This document shows positions 56,211-64,000 of a stretch of 64,000 bases of DNA, in pieces. Origin of the DNA: Diphasiastrum complanatum (taxonomy: Eukaryota; Streptophyta; Lycopodiopsida; Lycopodiales; Lycopodiaceae). Both the position numbers and the translations under genes were made by a program. The notes below the pieces were generated by a model. The model was not told the origin of the DNA. It ran no database searches and was given only the letters and a program-made list of their open reading frames with translations. Location of the stretch: NCBI GenBank assembly GCA_029204225.1, contig CM055106.1:35870361-35934360 (forward strand), read 5' to 3'. Within the stretch, counting starts at the first letter, position 1. Each line of letters opens with the position of its first letter.

Positions 56211-57690
56211 TGAAATCTCGTATTCAAAGATAGCGATTGTCACAAAAAATATCTAATTCACGTGCATATTCAGAATGCATAGACCTAAATTACAATTGAG
56301 AATATTTTCTCAATCAACCAACACCTCTGTAGAAAGCTGATTCTATAATATGCCATCAAGGTATATCAGTTTCTTTGGAGAGGTTTACATTGTCAGTAGA
56401 TTCAAATGCAATCAATTTTTTATTGAATGATGTCAACAATGATTCTCTAATGTGTCGAGAGAATCAAAATAGCAAAATTGTTGCTTCCATGGTTCAACCT
56501 TGGAATACATATGTGTTCTTTTGAATTAATGTTTCAAATATATTCATGGTCAATTATGGATACCAAATTGTTGAAAAATATTTTTATATAAAGTCCAAAT
56601 TGGCAAAATTAGAATCCAATTGTAACGAGCATACTTATGAAACACTTTTCAATGGAGTTGATTTGTGCTGGCCAAATTTGAACAAAAGTTTCTAATGCTA
56701 GCTACCTCGCATGGAGCACTTAATTGTGAACAAGAATTTATGACTATATCTTGCTAATGAATTAATTGTAATTTTTTTTCATCAAATTGATCAAACAACA
56801 TGGATTACTAATTAGGACAGAAGAATCAAATGTAATGCAAAAACTTGAATCCAAAGGAATTGGATAAAGCATCCAAATTTGTATGATGTTGAGGAAGCAT
56901 ACAAAAGAAGATATTGCAGTGCACGCTGTCCATTCCATGCAAATTGGTTGCTAAAAAGCAATATGTTGCTTCATCAATCTCGTCTTTGACCATCAATTTT
57001 CTTCATGTGAACGCTGGGTTGTAGACTGAAGCTAACAAATTAGTTCAACAACTTTGGGTCTACAATGATGCAATAAGTTTTGGATATGACATTTTCAATC
57101 AAGACTACTTAACCAAGGCGATCAAGCTAATCAGACAAGCATCTTCATTTTTTAAAACAAAAATGTTTAAATAGGGGATGTGTCATGTATTTTTAGTACA
57201 TTAGTGCTTGTCAATGCATTATAATATCCAATGTAAGCTTTGTTAGGCCCAAAAGGAGCTATTAGACTTAAGAATAAGGCAGTTCTCTCTTTAGGTCCTC
57301 CAAAGTATTCAAATAAGGATGATAGACCAACAAGGGCCCAAATACACTTGATAAGACTTAACATGGGCTAACTATTCTTCAAGATAGTTATGTTTATTTA
57401 AGCTAGGATACTGTCTATAAGTAAGCAAGAGACATTATTTTGACTCGATCTTTTGGCTCATTTGCAAATGAGAGAGCTTAGTTTCCTCTTTGTGAATGTG
57501 AGCCTTGGGAATAGAGCTTGCTAGGTCGTATGTTCCACATGAATCTCATCCCCATTCTGTATTGATTTGCTTTCATTCCCTTTATTCTAATGATGATTCC
57601 ATGGAGCTCTATTTGTGATTTGTGTTTTATGGCTATATCAACATTTATGTTATGTCCTTCTCTTGTTCTAGCTTTAGTTTCATTGATCAA
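56211..57690. other. No gene assigned; probably decayed element sequence
   Basis: Short open stretches on the plus strand (for example around 56320-56520 and 56930-57180) have protein-like composition but no recognised motif. No LTR or primer site for the family H element was found here. Confidence 0.35.
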
Positions 57691-58764
57691 CTTTAAGACG
57701 TGATGACTGATGCTATCTGTGAGGAAGACGAAGGTTCTGACGATGACTTTGACCATCATGAAAAGAAATCTAAGAATCTCGTCCATCTTAATCACCCACA
57801 GTCTAAAAATGCTGCCCAATCTTCTGAACTTCTCAGCAAATAGAAACCTGGCAGAAAGCTCAACAAACTCATAGGGATAAACTCACTGTTGATTTCCAAA
57901 CCGCCATGAAAAATATTGCTAAAAAATCTTTTCCAGCAAGAGAGAATGTCTAGTGTTCGATTTGCTCACAGCATCACGCTGCTAATGAGTGTCCTCAACT
58001 GCGAAATCATTTTCCATCAACACCTAGACCCATGTATCGAGTATACCGCCCCTACCCTCCCCAACAGTCCATTCCACGACCAGGGGTATCCCAACCACGA
58101 CCAACTACACCCAATCGGTACCAACCTCGTCAACAGTTTTTGTCGTCAACCAACCCGCTCCACAAGAAGATGTTCACTACCTTGATCCTAGTACCATTGA
58201 TCCAACAACATATTATGTGAAAGACATGACTCAACCGAGGTACGCCACTGAAACCATTGTTTATTATATATGTGATCCTAATGCTCAGGTGGTTGACCCC
58301 AATGCTCAGACCTATAATCCTAACCAAGCTGTGTTTGCCACACACCAACTTCCAGCAATACGAGATGTTTTATTTGTGCAGGTAAGCATCCTAGTATTCG
58401 CTGCCCAGATAAACTCCGCTTTCCTCCAGCTTGTGAAAATTGTGGTATTGAACATCACGTGAAGGACTGCCCATCCCGATCCAAACCTGTTGCTCCTGTC
58501 TGTTCAGTGCAAATAGAAACTTTGCCAGTTAAAACTCATCCTGCATGGGTCTTGACTCAAACAAAAATCCAACGCCAAGTCCCTACACTTGCACCCAGCA
58601 AAACTCAACAACATGTTGTCCCTCCAAGTGAAGACTTGACCCCAATACTTTATCCTCACCCATTTGAAGAAATTCAGCTTCATCATCAGTATCGCCAGCA
58701 AATTCGCAATGCCGACCAACAATCTTCCACCTCAAGCAAAACCCTTGAAGGTACTGAAGTCTAG
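57691..58764 (+). pseudogene. Gypsy H gag, C-terminal part with zinc knuckles
   Basis: It begins with an acidic block (DAICEEDEGSDDDFDHHEKK) matching D1 gag. After frameshifts it reads DKLTVDFQTAMKNIAKKSF, then a knuckle-like CSICSQHHAANECPQL, a Pro/Gln-rich linker, DPNAQ repeats (58270-58320), CFICAGKHPSIRCP and CENCGIEHHVKDCPSR. The N-terminal gag core is missing. Broken by at least two frameshifts. Confidence 0.75.
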
Positions 58765-58879
58765 AGGGATTTACTACAAGCCAATGTCACTCTCCCTTTC
58801 CATGTTCTATGGAAGCATGTTGGCAAATGGAAACACCAAATCCACCGACACCACCACCCCTGATGAGGTACCCGAAATG

Positions 58880-59419
58880 CCATTACACCTAACCAATCCA
58901 CTCAATGAATGAGGCAACATCAAAATCCCAGCTACCCACCGCCAATCTCGCGAAGTCCTAGCTGTTCTCGATGGTGGCTCAGGTGCCAATATCATTTTCA
59001 CATCCCTTATGTTCGAATAGAATCTGAGAGACAAGCTTACTATATCCACTTGTCAGCTTAGGATGGCTGATCAAAGTGTGGTTCGACCTACCGGTTTCCT
59101 TCCGCAAGTGCTGATCAAACTAGGAGGTCTAAAGTTTTCTGTAGATCTAGCAGTACTTGATATTCCCAGTAATGCCTATTCCTGTGAGTTACTACTTAGT
59201 CGCCCATGGCTCACCAATGCACGAGTCGTTCACGACTGGAGCAGAGGCCGAGTCACCTTTGAAAATCGAGACAGTACTGTCACCATTGATTCATCTGGCA
59301 AACTCAAACCTGCACACATTCATGACGAGGGATCCTCGACCACTGATTCAGTGTTTGAGCCATATCAATTCAGCCACGAAAAAGGTCATTACAGTAAATC
59401 TACCGATATCATGAATTAG
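58880..59419 (+). pseudogene. Gypsy H aspartic protease
   Basis: It contains VLAVLDGGSGANIIF, the catalytic loop in the DGGS form seen in Tat/Ogre-type proteases, then ISTCQLRMADQS, VDLAVLDIPSNAYSCELLLSRPWL and HDWSRGRVTF. Stops at 58909-58911 and near 59018 break the N-terminal part. Confidence 0.75.
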
Positions 59420-60003
59420 ATTCATAGTCTAGCTACCATTGATTGTGTGAATGTCGATTATTGTGCTCAGCATTAGGATGATTGTACCTCTCCTACCATG
59501 ATCGATCACGGACAATTACCTGATCTATCATTAATATCAATTTTATTGATATTCTTCCACACAATGATGAGTTGTTAAATGTTGCATGGCTACCTACTGA
59601 TGAATCAGAAGATTTTTTCATAGATGACGACAATGTTTTACGATTTCAGAATTGCCCAAAAGTTTCAGACATATCTGATATTCAAAATCCTCGACTACAT
59701 GGAGGCCCTTCCACTTAAGGCCTTTCCGCAACAATCATCCAAAGTAGAACCAATCGCCCAAGTTACGATCAAAAAATATGATACCAAGATATACCGGTCA
59801 AACAACCAAACTATCCTTGGGACCTCTGTGAGGAAGAAACAATTTTTTCAAATCGACAACGAAGTCCTCCATGATGTGCCACCACTTTCTCATCCGCACA
59901 CCTCACGACCTCCGAAGCCACAACCACGTGATACTTTAAGGACTATACAATCGAGGATGTCACAATCTAATTACCCCATGATCAATGTGAACCAAATGGT
60001 TAT
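59420..60003 (+). pseudogene. Gypsy H protease-RT linker, degraded
   Basis: Stop-rich sequence joining protease to RT, with recognisable acidic DFFIDDDN and basic Pro-rich segments in shifting frames. Confidence 0.5.
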
Positions 60004-62459
60004 TTGCCCTATGAAGGCCCTGCCTACACCATCACTCTATCCTTGAGTGAGCCAACTGAAACTAACGAATACATTGTCCACGTCGGGGCTCATCTCAATC
60101 ACGAACAACGCACATGGCTTGTAGAGCTATTATGCAAATATAGATATGTCTTTGTTTGGTCCTATAAAGACATGAAAGGTGTCTCACCCCAAGTAATTGT
60201 GCATTGTATTCCCCTTAAACCGGGTGCGAGGCCAACTACTAGTCGTCCCTACAAATGCAATCTGATCTACAAGGCCAAAATCAAAGAAGAACTCCAACGC
60301 CAGTTAGATGCAAGAAACATCTATGAAATCGAACATATTGAGTGGGTCTCCCCAATCGTCATCATTCCTAAGAAAAATAGAAAACTCCGGATCTATGTCG
60401 ATTTTAAGAAACTTAATGTCGTCACAGAACGTGATCATTTTCCATTACCTTTTGGAAAATCCATCCTAGAAAATCTAGCAGGAGATGAGGCCTACTCCTT
60501 TTTAGATGGCTTTAGCGGATATAATATGATCCAAATTGCTAAAGAAGATCAACATAAAACCGCTTTTGCCACAGAATGGAGAACCTTCTGTTAGAAAGTC
60601 ATGCCTTTTGGTCTCTGCAATGCTCCTAGCATGTTTCAACGTGTTATGCAAGCTACCTTTTCTCAGTAGATGGGCAACACCCTCGAAGTTTACTTGGATG
60701 ATTTAGGGGCACATTCAGAAGAAATACGACATCTGTCTATGCTAGAGAAAGTTTTTATCCAAGGTCAATGATCCGGTATCTCCCTGAACCCTGAAAAATG
60801 CCAGATCTGGGTAACACATGGTATTGTGTTAGGACATATCATTTCAAAAAATGGCATCGCAACGGACCCAGGAAAGATCCTCATCATTCAAAATCTACCG
60901 GAACCACATACCATCCGCAAAGTGTATTCTTTCCTTGGCCATGCCAACTACTATTGGTGCTTTATTTTTTACTTCGCTAATAAAGCACGATTAATCTACA
61001 AGGTAGTTGTTGTCCCCAAATGGACTGATGAACAATGCGTCGCATTCAATCAATTCAAAGAAGCCCTTACCAATGCACCTATCCTCCGGGCCCCTGATTA
61101 CTCCAAAGAATTCCATGTGCATACCGATGCATCCAAGTATGCCATTGGAGCAGTGCTCACCCAACCGGGAGAATTCAAAAAGGACTATCCAATCCGATTT
61201 CTCAGTAGACAATTGATATCAGCTGAAGTCAATTATACCACTACCGAGCATGAAGCTTTGGCAATGGTATATGCGGTTCAGAAGTTTTGCCATTATCTTT
61301 TGGGAAAAGTTTTCTTCACTGATCATCAAGCACTCCTATATCTCATCAATAAGACTTGCACGACTGGTTGTATCACTCGATGGATCCTATTATTACGAGA
61401 ATTTGAGTTTAGGATTGTGGTTCAAAAGGGAGTTCAACATTTTCTAGTAGACCATCTATCTCAAATCCCTAACCTACCCACCCCAGATCAAGGCATCAAC
61501 GATGATTTATCCAATGCCATCTTATTTCAGGTTGACTCTACACCCGTTTGGGCCAAGGAAATCATAGAATATTTAACTTCAGGGCAGATGGATCCATCCT
61601 TATCTAAACCCAAACAACGTGCATTGGTCCTCAAAACCAAACCTTATACGTTGTTAGATGCATGCCAACTTTACAAACAAGGGGTAATTATCCGATGTTG
61701 TCTTACTAAAGGTGAAATACCCTCTGTCATCTCCCTGACTCATGAAGGTGTTGGAGCAAGACATTTCTCTTCTGAAATGACTGCTAAGAAAATCCTCTTG
61801 GCCGGATTTTGGTGGCCAACTCTCTTTAAGGATATGCACACCTACACTAAGGCTTGTGATGTTTGTCAAAGAACCAAATGATTTCAAAAGACCGACTACA
61901 TGTCTTTGCACCCTGTCACAACTGATCAAGTTTTTCGAAAATGGGACATTGATTATGTTGGACCCATTAGTCCTACTGCTAGACACACTCAATCTCGTTA
62001 TATCATAGTAGCTACGGACTATTGTACCAAATGGGCTGAAGCAAGAGCTATTCGCAAGTTCTATCGCAAAATTTCTCTATGAACAGGTTATCGTTCGTTT
62101 CGGATGTCCTCTCAAACTTATAAGTGATAGGAGTATACATTTTCTTAACTCTGTCATAGTAGATCTCCTTTCCAAATTTTTTGTGGTACATCGCAAAAGT
62201 TTCCCGTATTACCCACAATGGCCAGGCAGAATCCATAAACAATATCTTATGTGGAGTTCTCAAGTTTCAGGTCGGAGATAAGGTTCTGCTTTACCAAGTC
62301 AAAGCCTTTAAAGGAAAACTCAAATTTTTTGGCCAAGGACCTTATGTCATTCAAAAGATATTTGCCTCCGGATATGTCCAACTCCAAACACTACAAGGCG
62401 ATCTCTTAGACACTATGGTCAATGGGAGAAGACTAAGAAAGTACAATGAGATCTGTTTT
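60004..62459 (+). pseudogene. Gypsy H pol: RT, RNase H, integrase
   Basis: RT: VFVWSYKDMKGVSPQ, WVSPIVIIPKKNRKLRIYVDF, AYSFLDGFSGYNMIQI, PFGLCNAPSMFQRVMQ, EVYLDDLGAHS (active-site DD kept). RNase H: HVHTDASKYAIGAVL, TTTEHEALAMVYAV, FFTDHQALLYL. Integrase: HEGVGARHF...CDVCQRTK zinc site, WDIDYVGPI (Asp 1), SDRSIHF (Asp 2 kept, family SDQG), NGQAESINN (Glu). Then a deletion fuses NILCGVL to KFQVGDKVLLYQVKAFKGKLKF. Stops and frameshifts (about 60592, 60668, 60767, 61879, 62080) make it non-functional. Domain order is the same as in X2 pol. Confidence 0.92.
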
Positions 62460-63137
62460 ATGTATTAGTTGTTTCTTTCCTAATTTTTCTTTCTTTTTTT
62501 TCCTGCCTGCTTACCATTTCAACAATTTTTTGTCATGTTTTCTTGTTTCACATCATCAAGATATCATCAAATCAGACATACAATCAATTTTTTTTCTAAG
62601 AAAACCACAAGACTCAGTATTTTTAGAAAATTTGCCGCACAACCACACCGGATAGAATTTGCTCACCCACTTTTTAATATGCACAATTCATTTTTGACCT
62701 TCGCGAATTCTGTCTCAGAGACAAACTTTTTAGAAATAGAAAAAAATCAATTTTTTGCATCAGGATCTGACAAAATTCGTAGCAAATTCGCTGAGCATCA
62801 TAATCATCTCCACGATTTCTCTGTCATCTCCGTGAATTATGATCAGATCAATTTTTATACTGTCAGCCATTTCTCTCATTTTTGTACAAAAACATCACCT
62901 ACAGGAATTCGCCGACGCTCAGAACAGTGCCTCAAAATTTGCAAACTTCACTAGGAAATCGTGGACACTGTGGATGAGTTTTGGGTGAAGTTATCAATTC
63001 TTGACCAAAAAAGTCTATATATAGGCCTCCCCTATCCTCTCCATGAATTCATTCTAGATTCTTGCTACCAAGTTCATGCTAAAAAAATTTACAATTTCCA
63101 AAACTTTTCGAGCAATCTAGAATCACTGTTATCATGG
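62460..63137 (+). other. Gypsy H spacer after integrase
   Basis: Noncoding, T-rich sequence between integrase and the accessory ORF, comparable in length and position to the X spacer. It has a pyrimidine run at 62470-62505 and TTCGCG/TTCGCC words, fewer than in X. Confidence 0.6.
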
Positions 63138-63990
63138 CCTCTTGCGAATCATCGCTCTCTCTCCATCATCGTAATTCTCCTAAGCCCTATTCAGGAGATA
63201 TTTTCATGATTTCTATAAAAAAAACTATGCTAAGCAAATTATCATGGCCAAGGATATTCTTACAAACCTTGGCTTTGATCTGACATACTTCCTCGATCAG
63301 CAGAGCGAGAACTTGATTTGAGCTGCCTACTCAACCTATTTAGATGAGTTCCAAACGTTCAAAATCACATCTAAGGGCGGCAGCTATACCATCATCAATC
63401 TCTCTCCTAAGCACCTACAGAGTATTGGATTGCCTAATCTCGGAGAGACAATCCATGGCAAGGGAACTAGTTATGATGCCAAATATTTCACCAAGTTTGT
63501 GATGGAAGACGACAAAACCAAACCAATGACGAGATAGCTATTCACCTTCTCACAGATCCCCATTTTTGGGCGGCATCAGAATTCCTAGTCACTATGGTCG
63601 AGGTCCATACAGTCAAAATGGATTGCATCCCATCGAGCGATCTTTTCTCCTTGACGCTCACCATGGATGATCCCACTCAAAACTACAAGTGGGCAGAAAA
63701 GGTATCAGAAAAGTTATGCGGGGCTTTAAAAGCCAGGAAACCAACCACCAAATGTGGATATCTCCTCCACATGTTGGTCACCAAATAGTTGGAACATCGA
63801 GCGGCCACTTCTATCAAAGAGCTCGAAGACATCTATCCGAGCACCAGAAAGTGCGCCACCCCACAAATATCAGTTGAGCCTGTCTCACCTGCACTAGCAA
63901 CAAAGAAGCATAAGGGTAAGGCGCTCAGACACGCATGCCGCCATCTCCCCCGATATCCTATCCAGCGATATAGGGACAGAATATGTTGAA
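63138..63990 (+). pseudogene. Gypsy H accessory ORF after integrase, broken at window end
   Basis: From an ATG at about 63135 (MASCESSLSLHHRNSPKPY) the frame shifts near 63200, then reads MAKDILTNLGFDLTYFLDQQSENL, a stop, AAYSTYLDEFQTFKITSKGGSYTII, LGETIHGKGTSYDAKYFTKFV and DDKTKPMTR. After another shift it reads IHLLTDPHFWAASEFLVTMVEVHTVKMD, NYKWAEKVSEKLCGALKARKP and LEHRAATSIKELEDIYPS, running off toward 63990. It is alignable with the X2 accessory N-terminal part (33670-32892). Function unknown. Confidence 0.6.
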
Positions 63991-64000
63991 TCCGGCGGGA

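Noticed and set aside
57478-57819. Minus-strand ORF of 113 codons before gypsy H
   Set aside because: It runs antisense to the start of H gag and shows no domain.

Overview
The window is plant nuclear DNA from a large, repeat-dense genome. It is AT-rich and gene-poor, and it is packed with nested LTR retrotransposons. Their primer-binding sites match plant initiator-Met tRNA (copia) and plant tRNA-Asp (gypsy). The one intact host gene, a GT47 exostosin-type glycosyltransferase with a GT-AG intron, is typical of land plants. Heavy decay with many partly shared LTR families would suit a conifer or other large-genome seed plant, but nothing here proves the taxon. No rRNA, tRNA, CRISPR or bacterial features were seen.

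Layout. 1-3339: 3' end of a Ty3/gypsy element (family X): integrase tail, spacer, degraded accessory ORF, 3' LTR (LTR-A), sitting in a copia integrase (3340-4266). 4267-5850: leader and LTR of another copia element. 6319-12179: a complete, very young Ty1/copia element (C1), minus strand, with an open 1316-codon gag-pol, LTRs that read as identical and a 5-bp target duplication. 12185-17160: an unidentified ORF, copia RT/RNase H debris and LTR fragments. 17266-20220: a broken plus-strand copia. 20380-20978: a decayed calmodulin-like gene.

22138-39905 is best read as one nested structure on the minus strand. A second copy of family X (pol 39900-37409, spacer, accessory ORF, LTR-A 23896-23166) sits in the leader of a copia element (gag 23154-22138). 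It is interrupted by two gypsy elements of another family (D). D1 has its LTR at 31761-32891 and its gag at about 28760-27171. D2 spans 33846-36727 and is internally deleted, with a near-perfect 5-bp duplication. Leaders of both D copies contain GTCGGTYGAGAT minisatellites.

39905-44199 is a coding-poor LTR element (E) whose right LTR contains a captured copia gag fragment. 44210-48420 holds LTR F and copia G with a 26-bp tandem repeat. 49073-49216 is a foldback element. 51455-53786 is the GT47 gene. 55400-56210 is an LTR lying between two copia remnants. 57700-63990 is a third gypsy (family H, plus strand) with gag, protease, RT, RNase H, integrase and again an accessory ORF after integrase.

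The most interesting system is that post-integrase accessory ORF. It occurs in two diverged gypsy families (X and H) in the same position and orientation, with an alignable domain. In X it carries further coiled-coil and C-terminal domains directly in front of the 3' LTR.
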